64,000 bases of DNA, taken from Microbacterium ginsengiterrae. Lineage in GTDB: Bacteria; Actinomycetota; Actinomycetes; Actinomycetales; Microbacteriaceae. Location: assembly GCF_014205075.1 (NCBI RefSeq), contig NZ_JACHMU010000001.1, positions 1,736,001 to 1,800,000 of the forward strand. Direction: 5' to 3'. Numbering within the stretch: position 1 is the first letter of the stretch; every line of letters starts with the position of its first letter. The notes under the pieces were generated by a model. The model was not told the origin of the DNA. It did not search any database and saw nothing but the letters and a program-made list of their open reading frames with translations. The position numbers and the translations under genes are program-made. Shown one piece after another: positions 33,784 to 42,712 of this stretch.

Positions 33784-34743
33784 ATGAACCTGGAGCAATT
33801 GCGGGGATTCGTCGCCGTCGCGGAGCTCGGGCACTTCACCCGCGCGTCGGAGACCCTTCATCTTGCGCAGCCATCACTGAGTCGCCAGATCTCGACGCTC
33901 GAGCAGGAGCTGGGCGCAGAACTGTTCCACCGTGCCCGCGGCAACATCACCCTCACGGCGGCGGGCGAGACCTTACTCCCGCGGGCGCGGCGCATGCTGA
34001 CGGATGCCGAGGCGATCAGGACCGAGATGGCAGAGCTCGCCGGGCTGCAGCGCGGGCGGGTCAGGCTCGGGGCGACCCCGACGTTGTGCATCAGCCTCGT
34101 CGCCGAGGTGCTGCGGTCGTTCCGCTCCGTCTACCCGGGTGTCGAGCTGCAGCTCGTCGAGGGCGGCTCGAATCTGCTGATCGAGCAGCTCGCCGCGGGG
34201 ACGGTCGACATGGCGCTGGTCACGATGACTGATTCGCGTCCCGTCACCGGCACAGCGCTCTCTCGCACCGCGCTGCTGACCGAGGAGCTCGTCGTCGTCT
34301 CCTCCGCGGCCGAGCCGATGATCGTCACGCCGACGATCGATCTGCGCGGCCTCGCCGGGTTGCCCCTCGTCGCGCTCGCTGAGAGCTACGACCTGCGTGA
34401 TGCGACCGATGCCGCCTTCCGCGCGGCGGGCCTGACACCCTCTCCTGTGGTCGAGGGGGCCGAGATGGATGCCGTGCTGCGATTCGTGGAACGGGGGATC
34501 GGTGTCGCGGTCGTCCCCGCAACCGTGCCCGTCGACCGCCCGTCGCTCCGTGCCACCCGCCTCACGGACCCGCAGCTGGAGCGGACGATCGTGATCGCCC
34601 ACCGCAACGACGTGAACCCCACGCGTGCGGCGGCGGCCATGCGCACGGTGATCGCGCGGACCGCGCGTGAGCTCGCTGCGCGCTCGCCGGAGACCCTGCA
34701 TCTCGTGGATGAGCAGGCGGTCATCTCCCCGCCCGCTCCGTGA
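33784..34743 (+). CDS. LysR-family regulator
   Basis: A 319-residue LysR regulator. The N-terminal HTH is LRGFVAVAELGHFTRASETLHLAQPSLSRQISTLEQELGAELFHRA; the substrate-binding domain runs from about residue 90. It is divergent from the FAD enzyme gene, the standard LysR arrangement, and the palindromes between the starts fit. The co-inducer is unknown. TAGACT ends 6 bases before the ATG, so it is leaderless. It converges with the FUSC gene, 32 bases apart. Confidence 0.93.
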   Translation: MNLEQLRGFVAVAELGHFTRASETLHLAQPSLSRQISTLEQELGAELFHRARGNITLTAAGETLLPRARRMLTDAEAIRTEMAELAGLQRGRVRLGATPTLCISLVAEVLRSFRSVYPGVELQLVEGGSNLLIEQLAAGTVDMALVTMTDSRPVTGTALSRTALLTEELVVVSSAAEPMIVTPTIDLRGLAGLPLVALAESYDLRDATDAAFRAAGLTPSPVVEGAEMDAVLRFVERGIGVAVVPATVPVDRPSLRATRLTDPQLERTIVIAHRNDVNPTRAAAAMRTVIARTARELAARSPETLHLVDEQAVISPPAP

Positions 34744-34775
34744 CCCCGGTCGGGCCCGCAGGATTCGAGACTGCG

Positions 34776-35792
34776 TCAGTTCCTCTGCGAGCCGGCACTC
34801 GCTCGCGGGTGCAGCACCCCGGATGCGGCGCCGAGCGCAGCGCCGACGACGGTGTCCACGACCCGCTCCAGGGCGACGTCCATCGCCCCGATCTGTCCGG
34901 TGGCGGCGCCGGTGAGCAGCAGGACGAGCGGCGTGATGATCATCAGTGCGATCGCGTAGTGGCGCACCACGACCAGCTCGATCGAGAACTGCATGACGCC
35001 CAGCAGCAGAGCGATCCAGAGACCCGACGGGTGGAGGAGCACGAGCAGCGCGTACACGCCGACGCCGACGACCGTTCCCAGCATCCGGTGCAGTCCGCGT
35101 TGGAACGCGGCCCGGCGATCCGCGGCGACGCCGATCACGGCGACGGCCGCCCCGACGATCCAGTAGCTGCGGTGCGGGTCGACGATCACTCCGATCAGCA
35201 CGCCGAGAACGGCGACAATGATGACCCGCAGAAGCAGCAGGCGGGAAGCGTCGTCGAATGAGGGGCCGGGAAGAATCTCCCGCAGCGGCCGCGGCTCCCG
35301 CGCGCGGACGCGCCTGATCGCCAACGGCGAGAGCGCGACGAGGTAGGAGAACAGGCATCCGGCGGCGATCGCCGACACGTAGCCGAGGGGAGCGATGACT
35401 CCCTGGCCGACGATCTGCCCGGACAGTCCGAAGACGAGCACGAAGAACAGGGGCCCAGGCGGACCGAGGCGGAACCCGAAGGCGAGCGCGGCCGTCGCGG
35501 TCGCGACCCCGATGATGCCGATGCTGGTCAGCCACAGGTTCGCCCCGGCGAGTGCACCCAGCGTCGCGCAGATGAGCAGCCCCGCCCCGACCAGCGGGAG
35601 GACCCTCGCGCGTTCGACGACAGGGGCGGCTCCGGCGAACAGGACGGTGAAGGCGCCCGACCCGGCGATGAAGCCGAGCGTCGGCTGGCCGATCAGCGTC
35701 ATGACGGCGATCGGGACGGCCATGCCGATCGCGGCCTGCACGCCCAGTTGCCAGCGGGGGCCGCGGGACGGGGCGAAGGCGAACAGGCTCAC
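34776..35792 (-). CDS. FUSC-family membrane protein
   Basis: A 338-residue membrane protein of the FUSC family (aromatic acid exporter-like). About ten hydrophobic segments are visible, in two halves, with an R-rich loop (RRVRAREPRPLREI) between. The C-terminal half has the family-type RSYWIVGAAVAVIGVAADRRAAFQRGLHRMLGTVVG block. Export of organic anions is possible; the substrate is unknown. The GTG at 35792 is chosen because GGGAG lies 9 bases upstream and the frame before it is not hydrophobic. Confidence 0.85.
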   Translation of the reverse strand: MSLFAFAPSRGPRWQLGVQAAIGMAVPIAVMTLIGQPTLGFIAGSGAFTVLFAGAAPVVERARVLPLVGAGLLICATLGALAGANLWLTSIGIIGVATATAALAFGFRLGPPGPLFFVLVFGLSGQIVGQGVIAPLGYVSAIAAGCLFSYLVALSPLAIRRVRAREPRPLREILPGPSFDDASRLLLLRVIIVAVLGVLIGVIVDPHRSYWIVGAAVAVIGVAADRRAAFQRGLHRMLGTVVGVGVYALLVLLHPSGLWIALLLGVMQFSIELVVVRHYAIALMIITPLVLLLTGAATGQIGAMDVALERVVDTVVGAALGAASGVLHPRASAGSQRN

Positions 35793-35900
35793 CTGCCCAT
35801 TCTCCCTTTCGCGCGGTGCGGTCTCCGCCGCCTCGACGATCCGCGTCGGCTTCCGCGGCGGAGGGCAGGGTGGAGTGCGCGGCTGGAATAGCATGAGCCC

Positions 35901-37244
35901 GTGAGTACTGAGACGGCCAGGCCTGGCATCGCCGAGAGGCTGTCCCGCATGATCCGGTTGCCGACCGTGTCGGCCGAGGTCGACGAGCGCGGCATGGCAC
36001 CGTTCGACGAGTTCGTCGCGCTCATCGCCGAGTTGTATCCGCTCACGCACACGCGACTGACGCTGGAGCGCCACACCGACTTCGGCCTGCTGTTCCACTG
36101 GCGCGGACGTTCCGATTCCGCGCCCCTCGTGCTCATGGCGCACTACGACGTCGTCCCCGTCGACGAGTCCGACGCATGGACGCATCCGCCGTTCGCCGGG
36201 GTGATCGCCGACGGACGGGTCCACGGGCGCGGTGCCCTCGACGACAAGGGCCCGCTGATCGTCATACTCGAGGCGGTGGAGAACCTCCTCGCCGAGGGCT
36301 TCACGCCGGCGCGCGACGTCTACCTGTCGTTCGGCGGCAACGAGGAGACGTTCGGCGCCGCCGCTGCCGAGATCGCGCAGTCCCTCCAGCAGCGCGGGGT
36401 CGTGCCGTGGATGGTCATCGACGAGGGTGGGGCGGTCGTGGACGCGCCGCTGTCGTTCGTCCAGGGCAGAGCGGCGATGATCGGCGTCGGCGAGAAGGGC
36501 GTGCTGACTCTCAAGCTCACGGCGCGCGGCGACGGCGGTCATGCCTCCGCGCCGCCGACGCTCACAGCCGTGCGCAGGATCGCACGGGCGGTCGAGCGGC
36601 TGGGGCCGACGACGTTCCGGCCTCGCACACCGAGGGCGATCTCGCGGATGCTGTCGCAGTTCTCCGCGCAGGCGACCGGAGCCTCGCGGTTTCTGCTGAG
36701 ACTGCTCGCCGCCGTGCCACCGCTCACTGCCAGAGTGTTCGCGGTGCTGGGCGGGGAGTCTGCGGCGATGGTCCGCACCACGGTGGCGCCGACGATGCAG
36801 TCCGGCGGGACGGCGGCGAACGTCATCCCCTCCCAGGCATCCGCCACGATCAATCTGCGCATCGCGCTGGGAGAGAGCGTCGATTCGGCAGTGGCGCGCG
36901 TACGTCGCCGCATTCGTGATCCGCTCGTCTCCCTCGAAGTGGTCGAGGGCATCGATCCGTCTCCGGAGTCTCCCACCGACAACGCGCAGTTCGCGCTGAT
37001 CGGCGAGGCACTCGAGGCCGCGTTCCCCGGTGTGCGGCCCGTCCCGTACGTGATGATGGCGGCGACGGACTCGCGCCACTTCCACCGGTTCACCCCGGCG
37101 GTGTACCGCTTCGCACCGCTCGAGATGTCCAATGCTCAGCGCGCGGCGATCCACGGCGTCGACGAGAGCGTCGAGATCGCGACGCTCGAGCGAGGCGAGA
37201 AGTTCCACCGATCGTTGCTGCAGCGCCTCACCCATGCGTCGTGA
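35901..37244 (+). CDS. M20-family metallopeptidase
   Basis: A 447-residue M20 peptidase of the carboxypeptidase S/PM20D1 type. Zinc ligands H81 and D114 (MAHYDVVPV, RGALDDKG), catalytic E148 and ligand E149 (GGNEET), and a C-terminal DSRHFHRF His. The lid domain (about 200-330) is present. It may hydrolyse an N-acyl amino acid or dipeptide; the substrate is unknown. TAGCAT lies 6 bases before the GTG (leaderless). The MFS gene follows closely on the same strand, so a peptide- or amino-acid-related function for that pair is possible. Confidence 0.88.
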   Translation: MSTETARPGIAERLSRMIRLPTVSAEVDERGMAPFDEFVALIAELYPLTHTRLTLERHTDFGLLFHWRGRSDSAPLVLMAHYDVVPVDESDAWTHPPFAGVIADGRVHGRGALDDKGPLIVILEAVENLLAEGFTPARDVYLSFGGNEETFGAAAAEIAQSLQQRGVVPWMVIDEGGAVVDAPLSFVQGRAAMIGVGEKGVLTLKLTARGDGGHASAPPTLTAVRRIARAVERLGPTTFRPRTPRAISRMLSQFSAQATGASRFLLRLLAAVPPLTARVFAVLGGESAAMVRTTVAPTMQSGGTAANVIPSQASATINLRIALGESVDSAVARVRRRIRDPLVSLEVVEGIDPSPESPTDNAQFALIGEALEAAFPGVRPVPYVMMAATDSRHFHRFTPAVYRFAPLEMSNAQRAAIHGVDESVEIATLERGEKFHRSLLQRLTHAS

Positions 37245-37272
37245 TCGACCCACCGACCCGAATGGAGCGATG

Positions 37273-38745
37273 ATGCCCCGTACCCGCACCGCGACCCTCG
37301 GCGCGCTCGCCGCCGTCGTCGGCTTCCTCGCGTTCGTCGAGTTCACCAGCGGCGTGCTGCAGGGGTACTACACGCCGATGCTCTCCGACATCGCGCGCCA
37401 CCTGCAGATCCACGACGCCGACGTGAACTGGTTCGAGGGGACGCAGCTCATGCTGTCCGCGCTCGTCGTGCCGGCGTTCGCGAAGCTCGGCGACATGGTC
37501 GGCCACAAGCGGATGCTCCTGATCTCCACCGCGCTCACCGCAGCCGCGGCACTCGCCCTGCCGTTCACGGACTCGTTCTGGGTGTTCCTCGTCGCGTGGA
37601 CGCTGATGGGCTTCTACGTCGTCTGGCTGCCGCTCGAGATCGCCCTCATCTGGTCGCGCTCGCGTCGGATGGAGGGGCGGTCGATCATCACCGCTCGTGC
37701 GGCCGGCCTCCTCGTCGCCGCGCTCGAGACGGGCGCGATCGTCGGTGCGCTCGCCGGCGGGGCGCTCGTCGACGCACTGCCGCTGACGGTCGTGCTGCTG
37801 GTGCCTGCACTGCTGATCGTCGTGTGCTTCTTCGTCATCCTGTTCGGGGTGAAGGAGTCCCCGGACTCCACCGGCGGTCTCCTCGACATCGGGGGTCTCT
37901 CGCTCATCTCGGTGGCGCTGATCTGCTTCACCGGTGGCCTCAGCCTTCTGCGCCTCGAGGGCGGGCTGGTCAACCCGTGGTCGTGGGCCGTCGTCGTGCT
38001 CGGGCTCGTGCTGATCGTGCCGTTCGTCATGTGGGAACTGCGTCACGACGACCCGCTGATCGACGTGCGGATGTTCCGTTCGCCCGCACTGGGGCCGGTG
38101 TTCCTCACCGCCGGGCTGTTCGGGGTCAGCGTGCTCGGTGCGCAGGCGCCGCTGTCGACCTTCGCCCGCACAGATCCCGACGTGTACGGCTACGGACTCG
38201 GCACCACGGGGTTCGCCACGTCGCTCATCATCGGCATTTACCTGATCGGCATGATCGTCGGCGCGCTGCTGTTCCCCGTGATCTCGCGCTTGACGACACC
38301 GCGGCTCACCCTCATCGGAGCGTCAGGCCTGGTCGCGCTCGGGTTCCTGCTGTTCCTCCCGCTGCACGGGTCGTACCTGCAGGTGGTCGTGAACATGGTG
38401 ATCGTCGGCGTCGGATCCGGCGCGCTCGTTGCCGCGCTCCCTGCGGCAGCGGCATCCGCCGCACCAGAGACGCAGACCGGCGTCGCGACCGGCCTGACGA
38501 ACTCGGTCAAGACCGTGGGAGGCGCGATCGCCTCGTGCGTGTTCGGCATCGCCCTGTTGCAGGGGGTCGCGTCGAGCGCCGGTGCGACCGATAGCACTGC
38601 GGGGTCGCTGGAGGGCTACATGACGGTGTGGGTCGTCTGCGGCGCAACGGCGCTCGCGGCCGCTGTGCTCTTGCTGTTCGTCCCGTCGCAGGCGTTCACC
38701 GATCGCGTCGATGCCGCGATCGCGCACCCTGCTCCGTCGGTGTGA
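37273..38745 (+). CDS. MFS transporter, DHA2-like
   Basis: An exporter-type MFS protein of 490 residues with about 14 helices. KLGDMVGHKRMLLIS is the loop 2-3 motif A, and the second half repeats the fold. It resembles drug:H+ antiporters of the EmrB kind, but the substrate is unknown. The ATG at 37273 is taken because GGAG lies 5 bases upstream; an ATG three bases earlier, or one at 37234 overlapping the M20 stop, is possible. It is probably co-transcribed with the M20 gene. Confidence 0.85.
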   Translation: MPRTRTATLGALAAVVGFLAFVEFTSGVLQGYYTPMLSDIARHLQIHDADVNWFEGTQLMLSALVVPAFAKLGDMVGHKRMLLISTALTAAAALALPFTDSFWVFLVAWTLMGFYVVWLPLEIALIWSRSRRMEGRSIITARAAGLLVAALETGAIVGALAGGALVDALPLTVVLLVPALLIVVCFFVILFGVKESPDSTGGLLDIGGLSLISVALICFTGGLSLLRLEGGLVNPWSWAVVVLGLVLIVPFVMWELRHDDPLIDVRMFRSPALGPVFLTAGLFGVSVLGAQAPLSTFARTDPDVYGYGLGTTGFATSLIIGIYLIGMIVGALLFPVISRLTTPRLTLIGASGLVALGFLLFLPLHGSYLQVVVNMVIVGVGSGALVAALPAAAASAAPETQTGVATGLTNSVKTVGGAIASCVFGIALLQGVASSAGATDSTAGSLEGYMTVWVVCGATALAAAVLLLFVPSQAFTDRVDAAIAHPAPSV

Positions 38746-38767
38746 GGGCCGGCCTCAGGGCGCGAGG

Positions 38768-39532
38768 TCAGTGCGGGGCGTGGTACTCGGCCGTGCCGCG
38801 CTTCCAGTAGCCCTTCACGACGGCGCGATCGGTCGGGATGCCCCATCGAGCGAGCAGTGCACGGCCGGGGGAGACGACGGACTGCTCGGCGGCGATGAAC
38901 ACGAAGGGGTCGGCACCCACGGCATCCGATGCGTCGAGCCGATCGAGGAACGCGATCAGGGCGGATCCCGCCGGGGCATCGCCGCGATGCAGCCACTCCA
39001 CCTTCACCGGAGCCTCGATCGCGACCTCATCGTCCGAGCCGCGCACCTCGACCGCGATGCGCGCCGGCTGATCACCCATGAGCGCCGAGAAGCGGCGGAT
39101 CGCCGGAATCGCCGTCTCATCGCCCGCGAGGAACCAGGAGCCCGGTGTGCCGGTCAGCACGGCGGAGCCGCGGGGGCCACCGACGCCGATCTGCGCCCCG
39201 ATGGGCGCTGTCGCCGCCCACCGCGCTGCCACGCCCTCGTCACCATGGATCGCGAATTCGACCTCCAGCCAGTTCTCGCCCCACACGAGGGGCGTGTACT
39301 CGCGGCTCGGTGCCGCACGGAGCTCCTCGATCGTTTCCGGCATCTCATCAGGGAAGAACAGCCGCATGTGGTCGTCACTGCCGAGTGAGGTGAAGCCGTA
39401 GAGGTCGTCGCCCTCGAGTCGGACGCGTACGTAGTCGGGCGCGAGCTGCTCCCGCGCCGTGAGCGTCACGACGCGGAACTGGAGATCGAGGCGACGACGC
39501 TCCAGGGCGAAGGAGGATTTCGGATCGGTCAT
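38768..39532 (-). CDS. siderophore-interacting FAD reductase
   Basis: A 254-residue siderophore-interacting protein (SIP/ViuB-like). It has the FAD-binding barrel (DYVRVRLEGDDLYGF, RREYTPL-type motif seen as SREYTPLVW) and a C-terminal NAD(P)H domain (GSWFLAGDETAIPAIRRFSALM, then FIAAEQSVV). It releases iron by reducing ferric siderophore. TAACCT lies 6 bases before the ATG and inside an iron box, so iron repression by DtxR/IdeR is expected. It diverges from the siderophore ABC operon. Confidence 0.92.
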   Translation of the reverse strand: MTDPKSSFALERRRLDLQFRVVTLTAREQLAPDYVRVRLEGDDLYGFTSLGSDDHMRLFFPDEMPETIEELRAAPSREYTPLVWGENWLEVEFAIHGDEGVAARWAATAPIGAQIGVGGPRGSAVLTGTPGSWFLAGDETAIPAIRRFSALMGDQPARIAVEVRGSDDEVAIEAPVKVEWLHRGDAPAGSALIAFLDRLDASDAVGADPFVFIAAEQSVVSPGRALLARWGIPTDRAVVKGYWKRGTAEYHAPH

Positions 39533-39536
39533 GAAC

Positions 39537-39555
39537 TTAGGTTAGCCTGACTGCG
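39537..39555. promoter_or_regulatory. DtxR/IdeR iron box, reductase side
   Basis: TTAGGTTAGCCTGACTGCG matches the 19-base DtxR consensus (TTAGGTTAGCCTAACCTAA) at 14 to 15 positions. It covers the TAACCT -10 (minus strand, 39539-39544) of the siderophore-interacting protein gene. Confidence 0.75.
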
Positions 39556-39561
39556 GCGTAC

Positions 39562-39580
39562 TCAGGGTTGCCTAACCTAA
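39562..39580. promoter_or_regulatory. DtxR/IdeR iron box, ABC-operon side
   Basis: TCAGGGTTGCCTAACCTAA matches the 19-base consensus at 16 positions. It contains TAACCT (39573-39578), a plausible -10 of the operon that begins at 39614. With the first box 6 bases away, one repressor pair could silence both directions when iron is plentiful. Confidence 0.85.
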
Positions 39581-39613
39581 ATCGGTCGCCATTCATCATC
39601 CAAGGAGCCACCC

Positions 39614-40606
39614 ATGTCATCGCGCCGTTCGCTGGCCGCAGCATCCGCCGTCCTCGTCTCCGCTCTCGCCGTCGCAGGATGTGCGTCGACTCCCGCCGCA
39701 GAGCAGGAACAGCCGACCTCCGCCGCACGGGACACGGTCACGATCGAGGACAACAACGGCGAGCACACGATCGACCTGCCGCTCACTTCGGTCGTCGCGA
39801 CGGACAACCGCACCTTCGAGACGCTCGACTCCTGGGGCATCGAGCTCTCGGCGGCCGCCGTGGCCCTCATGCCCAACACGATCTCCTACACCGAGGACTC
39901 CTCGATCATCGACCTCGGCAGCCACCGGGAACCGAACCTCGAGGCCATCGTGGCCGTCGAGCCCGACCTCATCATCAACGGCCAGCGCTTCGCGCAGTTC
40001 CATGACGACTTCGTCACGTACGCGCCGGATGCCGTCGTGCTCGAACTCGATCCCCGCGACGGGGAGCCCTTCGATGAGGAGCTCAAGCGCCAGACGACGG
40101 TTCTCGGCGAGATCTTCGGCAAGCAGGCCGAGGCGAAGGAGCTCACCGACGCGCTCGACGAGGCCATCGCACGGGTGAAGGCCGCCTACGACGACAGCGA
40201 GACGGTCATGGCCGTCACCACGTCGGGCGGACAGATCGGCTACATCGCGCCGACCGTCGGTCGCACGCTCGGCCCGGTGTTCGACTTCGCAGGACTCACC
40301 CCCGCACTCGAAGTGGCCGACGCCAGCGACGACCACCAGGGAGACGACATCGCGGTCGAGGCGATCGCCGACTCCGACCCGGACTGGATCCTCGTGATGG
40401 ACCGCGACGCGGCCGTCGGTGCGGATGACCCGAACTACGCACCCGCCGCCGACATCCTCGAGAACTCCGAGGCCCTCGCGAACGTCACCGCCATCGCCGA
40501 GGGGAACATCGTCTACATGCCTGCGGACACCTACACGAACGAGGGCATCCAGACCTACACCGAGTTCCTCAACGCGTTCGCCGACGCACTCGACGCACGC
40601 AAGTGA
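39614..40606 (+). CDS. iron-siderophore ABC substrate-binding lipoprotein
   Basis: A 330-residue periplasmic-type binding protein of the FepB/FhuD class. Lipobox VAGC with C23 lipidated, then DTVTIEDNNGEHTIDLP and a helical backbone linking two lobes. AAGGAG precedes the ATG. It binds a ferric siderophore outside the cell and hands it to the two permeases downstream. The substrate may be a hydroxamate or catecholate; sequence does not say. A hairpin follows before the permease genes. Confidence 0.93.
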   Translation: MSSRRSLAAASAVLVSALAVAGCASTPAAEQEQPTSAARDTVTIEDNNGEHTIDLPLTSVVATDNRTFETLDSWGIELSAAAVALMPNTISYTEDSSIIDLGSHREPNLEAIVAVEPDLIINGQRFAQFHDDFVTYAPDAVVLELDPRDGEPFDEELKRQTTVLGEIFGKQAEAKELTDALDEAIARVKAAYDDSETVMAVTTSGGQIGYIAPTVGRTLGPVFDFAGLTPALEVADASDDHQGDDIAVEAIADSDPDWILVMDRDAAVGADDPNYAPAADILENSEALANVTAIAEGNIVYMPADTYTNEGIQTYTEFLNAFADALDARK

Positions 40607-40612
40607 TGGCCT

Positions 40613-40643
40613 GACGGGACCGGTCGATCCGGCCGGTCCCGTC
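40613..40643 (+). terminator. intercistronic hairpin after the binding protein
   Basis: GACGGGACCGG (40613-40623) pairs perfectly with CCGGTCCCGTC (40633-40643) around a 9-base loop, with no T-run. It may partially terminate or protect the mRNA, which would give more binding protein than permease. Confidence 0.55.
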
Positions 40644-40668
40644 GCTCGGAAGGAACGACCGGAGTGAG

Positions 40669-41670
40669 ATGACCCGGACCGGTACGCCGCTGCCCGCGGC
40701 CGCAGACACCCCTCGCACCCGGGGGCGACTGTTCGACCCCGCGCTGCTGATCGGCATCGCGGTCGTCGCGCTGCTGCTCGTCGCCTCGCTGTTCGTCGGC
40801 GTCTACGACGTCTTCGGCGCCGACGACGGCGCGCAGATGTTCGCCATCACCCGCATCCCCCGTACCGTCGCGCTCATGCTCGCCGGAGCGGCCATGGCCA
40901 TGTCGGGCCTCGTCATGCAGCTGCTCACGCAGAACCGCTTCGTCGAGCCGACGACGACGGGGACGACGGAATGGGCGGGCCTCGGCCTGCTCGCGGTGAT
41001 GATCCTCGCCCCCACAGCGGGCATCGTTCCCAAGATGGTCGGAGCGGTCATCGCCGCATTCGTCGGCACCATGGTCTTCTTCCTGTTCCTGCGGCGCGTG
41101 TCGCTGCGGTCCTCACTGATCGTGCCCATCGTCGGCATCATGCTCGGCGCCGTCGTCGGTTCCGTCACGACGTTCATCGCGCTGGAGACCGACACGCTGC
41201 AGAGCCTCGGCGTCTGGTTCGCCGGCAGCTTCACATCCGTCCTGCGCGGACAGTACGAGGCGCTGTGGATCGTCGCCATCGTCGGCGTGGTCATCTTCAT
41301 CGTCGCCGACCGGTTCACCGTCGCCGGACTCGGTGAGGAGATCTCGACGAACGTGGGCCTGAACTACCACCGGGTCGTCCTGCTGGGCACCGGCCTCATC
41401 GCGGTCGCGACCGGTGTGGTCACCGTGATCGTCGGGAACCTCCCCTTCCTGGGGCTCATCGTCCCCAACATCGTCTCGATGATCCGCGGCGACGACCTGC
41501 GCAGCAACCTGCCGTGGGTGTGCCTGCTGGGCATCGCGATCGTCACGGTCTGCGACATCATCGGTCGCACGATCATCATGCCCTTCGAGGTGCCGGTGTC
41601 GCTCATCCTCGGCGTCGTCGGCGCCGTGGTCTTCATCGCCCTTCTGTTGAAGCAGCGCCGTCGTGCTTAG
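40669..41670 (+). CDS. FecCD-type iron-siderophore permease 1
   Basis: A 333-residue permease with about ten helices in the FecCD/BtuC family. PRTVALMLAGAAMAMSGLVMQLLTQNRF is the typical first half signature, and GLIVPNIVSMIRGDDLR the conserved motif near the ATPase-contacting loop. It forms a heterodimer with the next gene product and takes the substrate from the binding protein. It overlaps the following gene by 8 bases. A ribosome-site-like GGAGTGAG precedes the ATG. Confidence 0.93.
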   Translation: MTRTGTPLPAAADTPRTRGRLFDPALLIGIAVVALLLVASLFVGVYDVFGADDGAQMFAITRIPRTVALMLAGAAMAMSGLVMQLLTQNRFVEPTTTGTTEWAGLGLLAVMILAPTAGIVPKMVGAVIAAFVGTMVFFLFLRRVSLRSSLIVPIVGIMLGAVVGSVTTFIALETDTLQSLGVWFAGSFTSVLRGQYEALWIVAIVGVVIFIVADRFTVAGLGEEISTNVGLNYHRVVLLGTGLIAVATGVVTVIVGNLPFLGLIVPNIVSMIRGDDLRSNLPWVCLLGIAIVTVCDIIGRTIIMPFEVPVSLILGVVGAVVFIALLLKQRRRA

Positions 41671-42712
41671 GTCGGAGACACGCCGCAGCCTGCCGGCCCG
41701 TCCGGCGTCGGAGCGGCGCGCGGGCGCCCTTCCGACGCGGGCGGCGCGGCGGAAGTACATCGTCGTCCTCAGCATCCTCATCGTGCTCGCCGTCGGCTTC
41801 GCCGTCGGGCTTCTCGCGTGGGACAACCCGATGCCCGCCGGCTCCGAGGGCTTCTGGCGGATCGCGCAGATGCGCGGCACGAGCATCGTCGTCATGGCGC
41901 TGGTCGCCTTCTGCCAGGCGATCGCCACGGTGAGCTTCCAGACGGTCACGGAGAACCGGATCATCACCCCGTCGATCATGGGCTTCGAGGCCCTCTACAT
42001 GGCCGTGCAGACGGCAGGTGTGTACTTCTTCGGAATCGCCGGCCTCGTGGCGCTGCAGGGCAACGCGCAGTTCGTGCTGCAGATCGTCATCATGGTGGGT
42101 CTGTCCGTCCTGCTGTACGGCTGGTTGCTGTCCGGTCGCTACGCGAACCTGCAGGTCATGCTGCTCATCGGGATCATCATCGGCGGCGGGCTCGGATCCG
42201 TCTCCGCCTTCATGCAGCGGCTGCTGACGCCGAGTGAGTTCGACGTGCTCACGGCGCAGATGTTCGGGAGCGTGTCCAACGCCGATCCCGATCAGCTCCC
42301 CATCGCCATTCCGCTCGCGCTGACCGCCGGCATCCTGTTGTGGTCGAACACCCGCCGGCTCAACGTCCTCGCCATGGGCAAGGACATCACCGCCGGCCTC
42401 GGCATCCACCACCGTCGCGAGCTGATCCGCACGCTCGTGCTCGTCTCGGTGCTCATGGCCGTCTCGACGGCTCTGGTCGGACCGATGACGTTCCTCGGCT
42501 TCCTCGTGGCGACGCTGGCCTACCAGTTCGCCGACACCTACGACCACCGCCTCATCTTCCCGATCGCGGTCTTGACCGGCTTCGTCGTGCTCGCCGGGGC
42601 CTACTTCGTCATGAAGAACCTGTTCTACGCGCAGGGCGTCGTCTCGATCATCATCGAGCTCGTCGGCGGGACGCTCTTCCTCATCGTCATCCTCAGAAAG
42701 GGCAGGCTGTGA
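41663..42712 (+). CDS. FecCD-type iron-siderophore permease 2
   Basis: A 349-residue FecCD permease. SFQTVTENRIITPSIMGFEALYM is the family signature, and GPMTFLGFLVATLAYQFAD the second. A longer, basic N-terminus (about 1-30, SETRRSLPARPASERRAG) precedes the first helix. The GTG at 41663 lies inside the end of the previous gene, and its own stop overlaps the ATPase start, so the genes are translationally coupled. Confidence 0.92.
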   Translation: MLRSETRRSLPARPASERRAGALPTRAARRKYIVVLSILIVLAVGFAVGLLAWDNPMPAGSEGFWRIAQMRGTSIVVMALVAFCQAIATVSFQTVTENRIITPSIMGFEALYMAVQTAGVYFFGIAGLVALQGNAQFVLQIVIMVGLSVLLYGWLLSGRYANLQVMLLIGIIIGGGLGSVSAFMQRLLTPSEFDVLTAQMFGSVSNADPDQLPIAIPLALTAGILLWSNTRRLNVLAMGKDITAGLGIHHRRELIRTLVLVSVLMAVSTALVGPMTFLGFLVATLAYQFADTYDHRLIFPIAVLTGFVVLAGAYFVMKNLFYAQGVVSIIIELVGGTLFLIVILRKGRL

